Origin: Brevibacillus migulae
GTDB lineage: Bacteria > Bacillota > Bacilli > Brevibacillales > Brevibacillaceae
Reading direction: 5' to 3'
Length of the DNA: 64,000 nt
NCBI RefSeq assembly: GCF_004521915.1
Contig: NZ_SDKD01000021.1
Location: forward strand, 1 to 64,000
Of this stretch, positions 1-7,940 are shown in pieces. Numbering within the stretch: the stretch's first letter is position 1; the number at the start of each line of letters is the position of its first letter. The translations under genes were made by a program, and so were the position numbers. The notes below the pieces were generated by a model that saw nothing but the letters and a program-made list of their open reading frames with translations, was not told where the DNA came from and made no database searches.

Positions 1-38
1 GAAAAACCCCAGTAAAATATGGGGTTTCTCGTCAGTCT

Positions 39-71
39 GAGGAGCCTAATCATATAGGCTCCTTTTGTTTT
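39..71 (+). terminator. Rho-independent terminator
   Basis: A stem AGGAGCCTA / TAGGCTCCT with a short loop is followed by TTTTGTTTTATT. It most likely ends a gene lying upstream of the window. A second, weaker hairpin (ACCCC...GGGGT) lies at 5-26 without a clear T run. Confidence 0.75.
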
Positions 72-168
72 ATTCAGCCATTTTTCCATATGTAAGGGGG
101 GATGCTACAAACATCATTCCAGTCAATCTACAGAGATATTTCACCATACTGTTTCTTGGGAGGTAATC

Positions 169-1449
169 ATGGAACAACAAGCTTATTATGCCTTAACCAT
201 TTTTCTCATCATCTACGCGTTTATCATTTCAGAAAAGCTGCACCGAACCATCGTCGCCATGATCGGCGGGATTCTGATGGTGGTTTTTGGGATCGTTGAT
301 CAAGAAATCGCCATCCACCATATCGACTTCAATACGTTAGGACTGCTCATCGGCATGATGCTGATCGTATCGATCACAGCGGAGACCGGCGTTTTCAAAT
401 ATGTGGCCATCTGGTCTGCCAAAAAGGCACAAGGTGATCCAATCCGCATTCTGATCGCGCTTGCTTTGATTACAGCATTTGCATCTGCATTGCTGGATAA
501 TGTAACGACTGTCTTGTTAATGGTACCTGTCACGTTCAGCATTACCCGCCAGCTGCAGGTTTCACCCATGCCTTATTTGATCACGGAAATTCTCGCTGCG
601 AACATCGGTGGGACGGCTACGCTTATCGGTGATCCGCCCAACATCATGATCGGCAGTGCCGTAAAAGAATTGACCTTTATGGCTTTCGTCAATAATTTGG
701 CAGCCATCTCGTTTTTCATTTTGTTTGTCACACTGGCGATCCTCGTTCTGCTTTATCGCAAGCAATTAATCACCACACCGGAACGTAAAGCCAGCATCAT
801 GAGCTTGAATGAAAAAGATGAAATCAACGATCACAAACTCCTGAAAAAATGCTTGACCGTACTTGCCCTGACCATACTTGGCTTTTTCACCCATCAGATC
901 TTTCATATGGAATCAGCCACAGTGGCATTGGCCGGCGCCTTCCTGCTGCTCCTGCTGACAGGTGAGCATTATTTGGAAGAAGCGCTTGCCAAGGTGGAAT
1001 GGACCACGATCTTTTTCTTCATCGGGCTGTTTGTATTGGTGGCTGGCCTGGTCGAAACGGGTGTGATATCCGCGCTCGCTTCGTGGGCCATCGATTTGAC
1101 AGGCGGTGACTTGACCGCGACAGCGATGCTGATCCTCTGGCTGAGTGCGATCGCCTCCGCTTTCGTCGACAACATTCCTTTTGTGGCGACCATGATCCCG
1201 ATGATCAAAGAAATGGGCAGCATGGGCATCACCAACCTTGAGCCGCTTTGGTGGAGCCTGGCGCTGGGAGCGTGTCTGGGCGGAAATGGTACCTTGATCG
1301 GCGCGAGCGCCAATGTCATCGTGGCTGGACTCGCGGCAAAGGAAGGACATCATATTTCCTTCGTCAAGTTCATGCTTATCGCCTTTCCGTTGATGATTCT
1401 CTCCATCGTGATTTCTTCCGTCTATCTCTACCTGCGCTACCTCATGTAG
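169..1449 (+). CDS. ArsB/NhaD-type (SLC13-like) inner membrane transporter
   Basis: This 426-residue protein is almost entirely hydrophobic, with about 10-12 predicted membrane spans in two halves. Each half carries the inverted-repeat signature of the ion-transporter superfamily: a DNVTTVLLMVPV stretch near residues 107-118 followed by GGTATLIGDPPN, and the equivalents VDNIPFVATMIPM and GGNGTLIGASAN in the second half. Members export arsenite or exchange Na+/H+, or carry organic anions; the sequence alone does not fix the substrate, and no arsenical operon partners are present. The start is chosen because GGGAGGTAATC lies just upstream of the ATG. It stands alone between two terminators. Confidence 0.85.
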   Translation: MEQQAYYALTIFLIIYAFIISEKLHRTIVAMIGGILMVVFGIVDQEIAIHHIDFNTLGLLIGMMLIVSITAETGVFKYVAIWSAKKAQGDPIRILIALALITAFASALLDNVTTVLLMVPVTFSITRQLQVSPMPYLITEILAANIGGTATLIGDPPNIMIGSAVKELTFMAFVNNLAAISFFILFVTLAILVLLYRKQLITTPERKASIMSLNEKDEINDHKLLKKCLTVLALTILGFFTHQIFHMESATVALAGAFLLLLLTGEHYLEEALAKVEWTTIFFFIGLFVLVAGLVETGVISALASWAIDLTGGDLTATAMLILWLSAIASAFVDNIPFVATMIPMIKEMGSMGITNLEPLWWSLALGACLGGNGTLIGASANVIVAGLAAKEGHHISFVKFMLIAFPLMILSIVISSVYLYLRYLM

Positions 1450-1465
1450 TCTCTAACTGAAACGC

Positions 1466-1506
1466 AAAAGAGTCCCTGCCAGTGGCAAAAGGGACTCTTT
1501 TTTTTA
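1466..1506. terminator. Terminator between convergent genes
   Basis: AAAAGAGTCCC pairs with GGGACTCTTTT and is followed by a run of eight T on the plus strand. The A-rich left side lets it also serve the convergent minus-strand gene. Confidence 0.9.
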
Positions 1507-1515
1507 ATCAATCAT

Positions 1516-2145
1516 CTAGCTAGACAACGATACGGTGAATTCTCCCCAGACCTCGTCTCCCCAGACCATGCTCAAATGATCGCCATCCGCAACCGCACTC
1601 ACGCCCGCAGGTGTTCCGGTATAGAGCACATCGCCTGCCGATAATCCAAAATGCTCTACGGAAAAGCGGATGATCGTATCCAAATCAAAAATCACATCGC
1701 GAATATTGCCGATTTGCACCTGCTCGCCATTTTTAAGCAGCTGAAAATCGGTCTGCTGTAACGCCGCAACCCCTGGGAAAGGACGAAAAGCGGTATGGAC
1801 AGCAGAATTCGGGAAACCTTTCGCCAAAAGCCATGGATATCCTTTCGCCTTGAGCTCACTTTGTATATCGCGCAGCGTAAAATCGATACCCAGCGCCATC
1901 TTATCGATCAGATCATCGGCTGTCAAACCCGGTTGATAATCTTTGGCGATATGTACGACGATCTCCACTTCATGATGTACTTCCCCGCGATTTCCTGGCA
2001 GCTTGATCGCTTGTCCCTTCGCTTCCACCAGACTATGGGTTGGTTTCGAGAACAAAAACGGTGACGTCGGCACAGCATTGCCCAATTCTTGCGCATGAAG
2101 ACGGTAGTTGCGTCCAACACAAAATACGTTGCGAATGTCCTGCAT
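1516..2145 (-). CDS. Fumarylacetoacetate hydrolase (FAH) family protein
   Basis: This 209-residue protein is a compact single-domain FAH family member, a group that cleaves or decarboxylates acylpyruvates and 2-oxo acids using a divalent metal. Visible hallmarks are the N-terminal VGRNYRLHAQE, the metal-ligand cluster EVHHEVEI near residues 55-62, GIDFTLRD, the conserved LLAKGFPNSA segment, and the C-terminal GDVLYTGTPAGV loop. The length matches bacterial acylpyruvase-type enzymes. An AAGAGGG ribosome site precedes the ATG. It lies 27 nt downstream of the ABC ATPase gene, so the two may be cotranscribed. The substrate cannot be stated. Confidence 0.9.
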   Translation of the reverse strand: MQDIRNVFCVGRNYRLHAQELGNAVPTSPFLFSKPTHSLVEAKGQAIKLPGNRGEVHHEVEIVVHIAKDYQPGLTADDLIDKMALGIDFTLRDIQSELKAKGYPWLLAKGFPNSAVHTAFRPFPGVAALQQTDFQLLKNGEQVQIGNIRDVIFDLDTIIRFSVEHFGLSAGDVLYTGTPAGVSAVADGDHLSMVWGDEVWGEFTVSLSS

Positions 2146-2172
2146 AGTTGTCCCTCTTCTCTCTACAAAAGA

Positions 2173-2943
2173 TCAACGGATTGTTGCCAGATAACGCCCG
2201 TTCCATTGTTGAACATCAACAGGCACACCCAAAAAGTCGCTCAGACTTGAGCTGGTAAGAAGCTCCGAGGTCCACCCTACCTGAAACACTTCACCGTCTT
2301 TTAAGAGCAGCGTCTTTGAAAAAGCCGGCAGCACTTCTTCGAGATGGTGCGTGACATAGATCAGGTTCGGTGCATCCGGTTCCTGCGCAAGCTGTCCAAT
2401 CAGCTGCAGGAGTTGTTCCCTCGCCAACAGATCCAAACCGCTGCAAGGCTCATCCAAAATAAGCAGCTTTGGCGATGCCATCAAAGCTCTAGCAATCAAT
2501 ACGCGCTGCTGCTCCCCTTGTGACAATGTCTGAAATGATCTGCCTCGCAACGTCGTGGCTCTTAACCGCTCCAGTAGCCATGCGGCCCGCTCCTCATCCT
2601 CAGATGTTGTCTGCTCGTACAGACCGATAGAGGCATGCTTTCCGCTGATCACGATTTCCTCAACCGACTCATGCCCGTACAGTTTTTGCTGCAGGGACGT
2701 GCTGACGAGTCCGATCATTTTGCGCAGGTCCCGCAAATCCACTTCTCCGAAACGTTTGCCCAATACGGTGACTTCACCTTTCGTCGGCCAAATGTACCCG
2801 TTCAACAGGTTGAGCAAAGTTGTTTTGCCGGACCCATTCAATCCAAACAAGCACCAATGCTCTCCGGGCTGAATGCGCCAATCGACTTGATTCAGTATCG
2901 GCCTACCCGCCCGGTGCCATGACACAGATTTCAGTTCGATCAT
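2173..2943 (-). CDS. ABC transporter ATP-binding protein (YlmA-like)
   Basis: This 256-residue stand-alone ATPase has Walker A (GLNGSGKTT, about residues 36-44), Q-loop region, signature LSQGEQQR, Walker B (KLLILDEP) and a switch His in YVTHHLEE. The architecture resembles Bacillus YlmA and ModF-like ATPases. No permease gene is adjacent, so the transported substrate and partner are unknown. I chose the ATG at 2943 rather than the longer frame because AGAGGAAGG sits at normal spacing before it and the conserved fold begins with MIELKSV. It precedes the FAH-family gene on the same strand. Confidence 0.85.
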   Translation of the reverse strand: MIELKSVSWHRAGRPILNQVDWRIQPGEHWCLFGLNGSGKTTLLNLLNGYIWPTKGEVTVLGKRFGEVDLRDLRKMIGLVSTSLQQKLYGHESVEEIVISGKHASIGLYEQTTSEDEERAAWLLERLRATTLRGRSFQTLSQGEQQRVLIARALMASPKLLILDEPCSGLDLLAREQLLQLIGQLAQEPDAPNLIYVTHHLEEVLPAFSKTLLLKDGEVFQVGWTSELLTSSSLSDFLGVPVDVQQWNGRYLATIR

Positions 2944-3021
2944 CAGTTCTGCCTTCCTCTCATTTGCTGGCAAAAGTTGATAATAGCTTATTATCTGAAC
3001 ATTCTGTTGTCAAGGCTACGC

Positions 3022-3648
3022 TTATTCCTCCTCAGCGGCTTGCTGAAACGCACGGAGGAAATTTTCAACAGGGTGAGCGCCAGAGAGCGCAAGTTTTTGG
3101 TCAATGACAAAAAAAGGTACGCCTTTGATTTGCAGATCTCTCGCAAAAGTCAGGTCTTCTTCAATTTCCTGCTTATATGTATCCTGGTCAAGTGCCTGCT
3201 GCAGCTGGGCAGCTGTAATGCCAAAATCCTGTGCGATCGAGGCAAGCACCGCTACATCCCCGATATCGAGACCTTCTTCAAAATAAGCCCGATAGACAGC
3301 TTCCACCATTTCCTCTTCGCGGTCCTTTGGCGCCATCTTCAGCAAGACATGGGATGCGTATGTATTTGGACGCATTTCCACACGGTCAAAACGGAACGTC
3401 ACGCCTACGCTTTTCCCCGCTTCTGTCACTTGATTCAGCATGGGCTCGACCAAGCTTGCGTCCCCTCTTATCGCTGCCATGGTTTCACGGAAAGGCAATC
3501 CTTCCTTCGGGACATTCGGGTCCAGAAAATATGTGCGGTAGTGAATCAAAATCGGTTCACCTGTCCATGCTTGCACGGCATCCATCAAATTCTTTTTTCC
3601 GATTCTGCACCATGGGCAGACCGTATCTTGAAATACTTCGATGATCAT
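3022..3648 (-). CDS. DsbA-family oxidoreductase (FrnE-like)
   Basis: This 208-residue protein belongs to the cytoplasmic DsbA/FrnE branch of the thioredoxin fold. The redox motif CPWC lies at about residues 12-15 in VFQDTVCPWCRIGKKNL, and a late cis-Pro segment IKGVPFFVID follows the helical insertion. There is no signal peptide, so it probably acts in the cytoplasm on thiols or as a dithiol isomerase. A GGGAG site lies upstream of the ATG. A TATAAT-like -10 lies about 70 nt upstream. It ends 78 nt before the ABC ATPase gene on the same strand. The physiological substrate is unknown. Confidence 0.9.
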   Translation of the reverse strand: MIIEVFQDTVCPWCRIGKKNLMDAVQAWTGEPILIHYRTYFLDPNVPKEGLPFRETMAAIRGDASLVEPMLNQVTEAGKSVGVTFRFDRVEMRPNTYASHVLLKMAPKDREEEMVEAVYRAYFEEGLDIGDVAVLASIAQDFGITAAQLQQALDQDTYKQEIEEDLTFARDLQIKGVPFFVIDQKLALSGAHPVENFLRAFQQAAEEE

Positions 3649-3838
3649 GTTGGAAAGCTCCCTTCAGCGTACGTTGCAAGTATTTGCTTGCTTATTATAC
3701 CAGTTTTATGGCCAGGGATTACACTTTGCCAAAGTATAATGATTCCTTATGCGTTTGATAGTCGATCATTATTTCCCTTTGTGAACGGAGAAGCGTAATG
3801 TTTTTGACAGAGAACCAAATTAGAAATGAGGCTACGGT

Positions 3839-4873
3839 ATGCTAGCAAAACGCTCTCTGAAAATCACACGATGCTACTTGAAAATGAACGGCTGGCTCAA
3901 AGGAGTCTCGCTCACGTTTCTCCTCGCTCTCATTGCGATGGTATTGGCTCAGCTTCCCGGATTAGATACAATCGGGCCACTTATCATTGCGATTGTCCTG
4001 GGAATGGCCGCCAATCACCTGCTGTCGATCCCTCCATCCGCTTCACCGGGTGTGTCCTTTTCCGCCAAACAGTTACTCCGCGCCGGGATTATTCTCTTGG
4101 GACTGCGACTCGATTTTCATCTGATCATGCTATCCGGGCTTTCGTTGCTTGTGATTTCCGCAATCAATATCTTGCTTACTTTATGGGTTGTCTACACACT
4201 CGGACGAAGAATGCAGCTTGATCATTCGCTTTCTCTTCTGCTGGCATCAGGCACTTCGATCTGCGGCGCTTCCGCCATCGCAGCGATAGGCAGCCAGACC
4301 TCAGCAAAACAGGATGCCATATCGCTTTCGGTCGTCACGATCGCATTGGCAGGAACACTCTGTACCATCGCATTGTCCCTGCTTTTTCCATTCTTGGACG
4401 TATCAGCTTCTACTATTGGCTTGTTTGCCGGGCTGACACTCCATGAAATCGCTCATGTCATGGCAGCTTCCTCTCCGGGGGGAGAAGCGGCAATCGATGC
4501 CGCTTTGCTCGCCAAGCTGTGTCGAGTGGCGCTACTCGTTTTCGTCGCTCTGGGGATCCAGCTATGGTTGCGCCGTTCCAAACATTCAACCCAGTCACCG
4601 AGTTCACAAAAAGACGGAGGGATCTTTCCATGGTTTATCATCGGTTTTCTGCTGATGGGCGGGGTACGCTCCCTCGCGATGCTGCCAACGTCTGTGATCC
4701 ATGTGCTTTTGTTTATCGCTACGTTTCTCTTGACGATGGCGATGGCTGGTATGGGCCTTGTCGTAAAACTGTCCCAGCTGCGCGACTATGGGAGTAAGCC
4801 GATCCTCGTCGTAAGCCTGGGAACGACAGTCCTCATGATCCTCGGCTTTCTGGAAACTATCCTGCTTGCCTGA
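3839..4873 (+). CDS. YeiH/UPF0324 family putative sulfate/anion exporter
   Basis: This 344-residue membrane protein has about 10-11 hydrophobic segments. Family features include the N-terminal LIIAIVLGMAANHL, FSAKQLLRAGIILLGLRL, the conserved ASGTSICGASAIAAIG loop near residues 138-153, and LTLHEIAHVMAAS. Family members are annotated as putative sulfate or sulfur-compound exporters. The ATG at 3839 has GAGG seven nucleotides upstream; an internal ATG at 3884 is less likely. A CysL-like LysR gene lies convergently downstream, and YeiH genes are often linked to such a regulator. Function beyond anion export is not established. Confidence 0.85.
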   Translation: MLAKRSLKITRCYLKMNGWLKGVSLTFLLALIAMVLAQLPGLDTIGPLIIAIVLGMAANHLLSIPPSASPGVSFSAKQLLRAGIILLGLRLDFHLIMLSGLSLLVISAINILLTLWVVYTLGRRMQLDHSLSLLLASGTSICGASAIAAIGSQTSAKQDAISLSVVTIALAGTLCTIALSLLFPFLDVSASTIGLFAGLTLHEIAHVMAASSPGGEAAIDAALLAKLCRVALLVFVALGIQLWLRRSKHSTQSPSSQKDGGIFPWFIIGFLLMGGVRSLAMLPTSVIHVLLFIATFLLTMAMAGMGLVVKLSQLRDYGSKPILVVSLGTTVLMILGFLETILLA

Positions 4874-4880
4874 CACAAGC

Positions 4881-4922
4881 GCAGCCAGAGCATCTCTTCA
4901 GCAGAAAGAGTGCTCTGGCTGT
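4881..4922. terminator. Bidirectional terminator
   Basis: AGCCAGAGCA and TGCTCTGGCT form a long stem between the convergent yeiH-like and lysR-like genes. Both flanks are moderately T/A rich. Confidence 0.75.
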
Positions 4923-4925
4923 TAT

Positions 4926-5807
4926 TCATTCCCGTTCTTTTTTTGCCAGCTGCCAAAAGACGGACGTCGCCTTCTTTGGCGCAGCCGACTGCGGCAGTAC
5001 AAGTGAAAAATGTCGGTAAAACCGCTTATTTTTCAACCGGATTTCCCGAAGGTCACCGGTCTGCAGCTCCTTTCGCACGACCCAGGAAGAAAGCAAGGCA
5101 ATCCCCAGGCCGTTGGAAACCGCCTCCTTGACGCCCTGACTGCTGCTGAATACATAATGACGCTTCATCCGCAGTCCATGTTCCTCAATAAACTGATCGC
5201 TGAATTTACGGGTTCCTGATCCGCTTTCCCGCAAGATCCACGCTTGATCCTGCAATTGTTCAGCAGATACCGTCAGCTCTCCAAGGGGATGGACTGGGGA
5301 AGCTACCAGCACCATCTCGTCCCGCATAAACGCTTCAATCTTGAGATCTTTAAAGGAGACTGCCCCCTCCACTAACCCTATTTCAAGTTCTCCGGAACGT
5401 ACCCCACGTACGATCTCATCCGTGTTGGCTATTTTGACTGCGATCTCCACCTCAGGATAACGGCGGGTGAACCGCGCCAACATCTTCGGCAAAATATATT
5501 CCCCGATCGTGTAGCTCGCCCCGATCTGCAGACTTCCCGATACCGTATTTTGCAGCAGATGAATTTCCTGCAGCGCTTCTTCATACAGAGAAAGGATCTC
5601 TTTTGCCCGCTCATAGAGCAGTTCTCCTGCTTTCGTCGGTGTCACCGATTTGGATGTTCGATGAAGCAGCGTTGCCCCCAGCTCGTTTTCCAAGCTCTGA
5701 ATCTGCAAGCTGACGCCAGGCTGAGACAGATGCAGCAGCTCAGCGGCACGGGAAAAATTTTTATGCTCCACCACCGTCACAAACGCTCGAAGTGTATCAA
5801 GCGCCAC
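4926..5807 (-). CDS. LysR-family regulator (CysL/YwfK-like)
   Basis: This 293-residue regulator has an N-terminal winged helix-turn-helix (residues 1-60, SRAAELLHLSQPGVSLQIQSLE) and a LysR effector-binding domain of the CysL/CbbR type (GASYTIGEYILPKMLARFTRRYPEVEI). Such regulators sense sulfur- or carbon-pathway metabolites. The start codon is GTG, supported by AAAGGGGGAAAGA upstream. It is convergent with the YeiH-type exporter, a usual genomic partner of this regulator class, although the arrangement is more often divergent. The intergenic regulatory sites for the exporter would lie at 3700-3838. Confidence 0.88.
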   Translation of the reverse strand: MALDTLRAFVTVVEHKNFSRAAELLHLSQPGVSLQIQSLENELGATLLHRTSKSVTPTKAGELLYERAKEILSLYEEALQEIHLLQNTVSGSLQIGASYTIGEYILPKMLARFTRRYPEVEIAVKIANTDEIVRGVRSGELEIGLVEGAVSFKDLKIEAFMRDEMVLVASPVHPLGELTVSAEQLQDQAWILRESGSGTRKFSDQFIEEHGLRMKRHYVFSSSQGVKEAVSNGLGIALLSSWVVRKELQTGDLREIRLKNKRFYRHFSLVLPQSAAPKKATSVFWQLAKKERE

Positions 5808-5862
5808 TCTCTTTCCCCCTTTCTTGTCAGCCGATCGCTGTAGTACGGCACCGCGTGCGAAG

Positions 5863-7110
5863 TTAGATCAATAGATTGAATAGATTCTCGTCTTTGTTGA
5901 TTTCCGTATACGCGATGCCATGCTTATTTAACCGATCGATCAACCCTTGATAATCTTCCTTATATTTTAACTCAATTCCTACCAGTGCAGGACCGTTGTC
6001 TTTATTATTCTTTTTCGTATATTCAAAGCGAGTGATGTCATCGTCTTTCCCTAACACCCGATCGATAAATTCACGCAATGCACCAGCGCGCTGCGGGAAA
6101 TTAATGATGAAGTAATGCTTCAGTCCTTCATAGATCAAAGAGCGTTCCTTGATTTCCTGCATCCGATCGATATCATTGTTGCCTCCGCTGACGATGCACA
6201 CGACATTCTTCCCGACAATTTCCTCCCGGTACAGATCGAGAGCGGCAATGGACAATGCCCCGGCTGGCTCCACGACAATCGCATTCGCGTTATACATCTC
6301 CAGGATCGTCGTGCACACTTTTCCTTCCGGCACAAGGACAATATCGTCGAGCAGCTTTTGGCAAATCATCAGCGGCAGCTGGCCCACTTGCTTCACGGCC
6401 GCCCCATCGACGAATTTATCGATGTGCGGCAAGCTGACGACATCGTTGTGCGCGATGGCCTCACGCATCGATGGCGCACCGCTAGGCTCCACACCGATCA
6501 TTTTTGTCTCTGGGCTGAGCGCTTTGACGTAAGTACTCACGCCGGAAGCCAATCCCCCCCCGCCGATTGCGGCAAACAAATAATCCACCGGCTGGCTCAT
6601 TTCCTGCAAAATCTCCGCAGCCACCGTCCCTTGCCCCGCGATGACGCGAGGATCGTCAAATGGATGGACAAAGGTCATTCCATGCTCCGCGCCATAATGT
6701 ACAGCTTCCTGATAGGCGTCATCAAAGGTATCCCCGGTCAACACGATTTCCACCCATTCGCCGCCAAACAATTGCACTTGCGTCACTTTCTGTCGCGGTG
6801 TCGTGCTGGGCATAAAGATTTTTCCTTGAACCTGAAGATGGCTGCATGCAAACGCTACCCCTTGGGCATGATTCCCTGCACTCGCGCAAATCACTCCCTT
6901 TTGGCGCTCCTGTTCCGTCAACGTCTGCATCATGTAGTACGCCCCACGCAATTTAAAGGAACGGACAACCTGCAGATCCTCCCGCTTCAGATAAACATTG
7001 CAGCGATACCGTTCTGACAGGATCGCGTTGTACTGCAAGGGAGTCTTGATGACCACCTCTTTTAAGGCATGACTAGCTACCGTGATGTCCTCCATACTGA
7101 CCATGCTCAT
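5863..7110 (-). CDS. ilvA: Threonine ammonia-lyase (threonine dehydratase), biosynthetic
   Basis: This 415-residue PLP enzyme converts threonine to 2-oxobutanoate, the first committed step of isoleucine synthesis. The PLP lysine is in VVRSFKLRGAY (about residue 55), the phosphate loop is GGGGLASG, and an ACT-like regulatory domain fills the last 85 residues (HYFIINFPQRAGALREF...). The reading frame stays open upstream to 7230, but that part overlaps the T-box leader. The ATG at 7110 is chosen because GGGAGG lies 11 nt upstream and the conserved protein starts there. Expression is expected to rise when tRNA-Ile is uncharged (see the leader). Confidence 0.95.
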   Translation of the reverse strand: MSMVSMEDITVASHALKEVVIKTPLQYNAILSERYRCNVYLKREDLQVVRSFKLRGAYYMMQTLTEQERQKGVICASAGNHAQGVAFACSHLQVQGKIFMPSTTPRQKVTQVQLFGGEWVEIVLTGDTFDDAYQEAVHYGAEHGMTFVHPFDDPRVIAGQGTVAAEILQEMSQPVDYLFAAIGGGGLASGVSTYVKALSPETKMIGVEPSGAPSMREAIAHNDVVSLPHIDKFVDGAAVKQVGQLPLMICQKLLDDIVLVPEGKVCTTILEMYNANAIVVEPAGALSIAALDLYREEIVGKNVVCIVSGGNNDIDRMQEIKERSLIYEGLKHYFIINFPQRAGALREFIDRVLGKDDDITRFEYTKKNNKDNGPALVGIELKYKEDYQGLIDRLNKHGIAYTEINKDENLFNLLI

Positions 7111-7143
7111 TGTCCACTCGGCCTCCCACTCTTCTCTTTCTCT

Positions 7144-7462
7144 TGTATGCAAAAAACGCCCCTGCAAGAGGTATCCCTTCCCATTGGATGAGATTCTCCC
7201 TTGCTGAGGCGATTGTGCTCGCGGTACCACTCAGCTTCTTCTGTTTTTTATGAATAAACAGACTTTTCCCGCCAAAAAAATTGGCTTTACGCAGATAACG
7301 GTTGCTTCCGGCGCATCTTACTCGTGGTTCGGATGCGCGGCTCAGAGGTGATATTCGAAAAGGGATGAAGACTCTCCTCGCAGCACAAGGGACAGCTCTC
7401 TTACATCAGGGCCCTTCTTTACTTCTCCTCATCTTCGCCGGTTCGATTGTGCGAAACTATTA
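7144..7462 (-). promoter_or_regulatory. T-box leader, isoleucine (AUC) specifier, controlling ilvA
   Basis: The antiterminator T-box core GAGTGGTACCGCG is read on the minus strand at 7234-7219. Upstream lie an AGGAGAAGTA element of stem I, an AGAGAGCTG/GTGCTGCGA distal region, and a specifier loop GAATATCACC, whose ATC codon (7352-7350) is followed by A as expected. The competing terminator pairs CGCCTCAGCAAGG with CTTGCAGGGGCG (7211-7150) and ends in TTTTTT. Uncharged tRNA-Ile should stabilise the antiterminator and permit ilvA transcription. The element identity is certain; the Ile assignment rests on the codon and the downstream gene. Confidence 0.93.
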
Positions 7463-7468
7463 TTGAAA

Positions 7469-7497
7469 ATTATAGGGAGGCATGATGGATTCGTCAA
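7469..7497 (-). promoter_or_regulatory. SigA-type promoter for the ilvA T-box transcript
   Basis: TTGACG (7497-7492) and TATAAT (7474-7469) are separated by 17 nt on the minus strand, nearly consensus. The predicted transcript would begin about 7462, directly at the start of the T-box leader. Confidence 0.85.
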
Positions 7498-7534
7498 TAT
7501 GAAAAGCAGGCGTGGAAGCTTTGTGCGGCAGACA

Positions 7535-7576
7535 GAAAAAAACCTTACGACGATGAGACCGCCATAAGGTTTTCTT
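7535..7576 (-). terminator. Terminator after the HPr gene
   Basis: AAAACCTTA pairs with TAAGGTTTTTTT read on the minus strand. It closes the chitobiose PTS operon after the HPr gene. Confidence 0.85.
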
Positions 7577-7584
7577 TGCATTTG

Positions 7585-7839
7585 TTACGGAGTAGCCAAC
7601 AGCTCCGCAAGTTTATCCAGTGCTTCTTGCTCGTCTGGACCATTTGTAACGAGCTCCACGGTTTCATTGTGTTTGACAGCCAATGCCATTACACCCAGAA
7701 TGCTTTTACCATCTGCTTTTTTCTCGCCTTTTACAATCTCGATGGAAGAAGCAAATTGTTTGGCTGTATTTACGAACAGCGTAGCTGGCCGTGCATGCAG
7801 TCCATGTTCGTGTGCGATGGTTACTTGTTTAGATACCAT
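7585..7839 (-). CDS. HPr-family phosphocarrier protein
   Basis: This 84-residue protein is a full HPr. The phosphorylatable His15 lies in HEHGLHARPAT and the regulatory Ser46 in ADGKSILGVMAL, so it should both carry phosphate from enzyme I to IIA proteins and be a substrate of HPr kinase, unlike Crh (which lacks His15). The start is at ATG 7839, preceded by AAAGGGGAA; the longer frame to 7920 has no such site. It is the last gene of the sigma-54 PTS operon, 101 nt after the GH4 gene, with no enzyme I gene next to it. I cannot tell whether it is the main HPr or a second copy. Confidence 0.93.
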   Translation of the reverse strand: MVSKQVTIAHEHGLHARPATLFVNTAKQFASSIEIVKGEKKADGKSILGVMALAVKHNETVELVTNGPDEQEALDKLAELLATP

Positions 7840-7940
7840 GTTAATTCCCCTTTCACTATCCACGTAACAGTATGGTTGAACAAATCGTGATACGATCTGG
7901 ATCAACTGTCTTTGTACCACATTTTGCTCTTTCCTGCAAG

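Noticed and set aside
5-26. Hairpin ACCCC...GGGGT at the very start
   Set aside because: It lacks a T run; the adjacent stem at 39-71 is the real terminator.
6115-7017. 300-codon open frame opposite ilvA
   Set aside because: Antisense to the PLP enzyme, with a His/Arg-rich composition typical of shadow frames.
7840-7940. Separate promoter for the HPr gene (TTGTTC-N17-GATAGT)
   Set aside because: Both hexamers are poor and the start would fall almost on the ribosome site.
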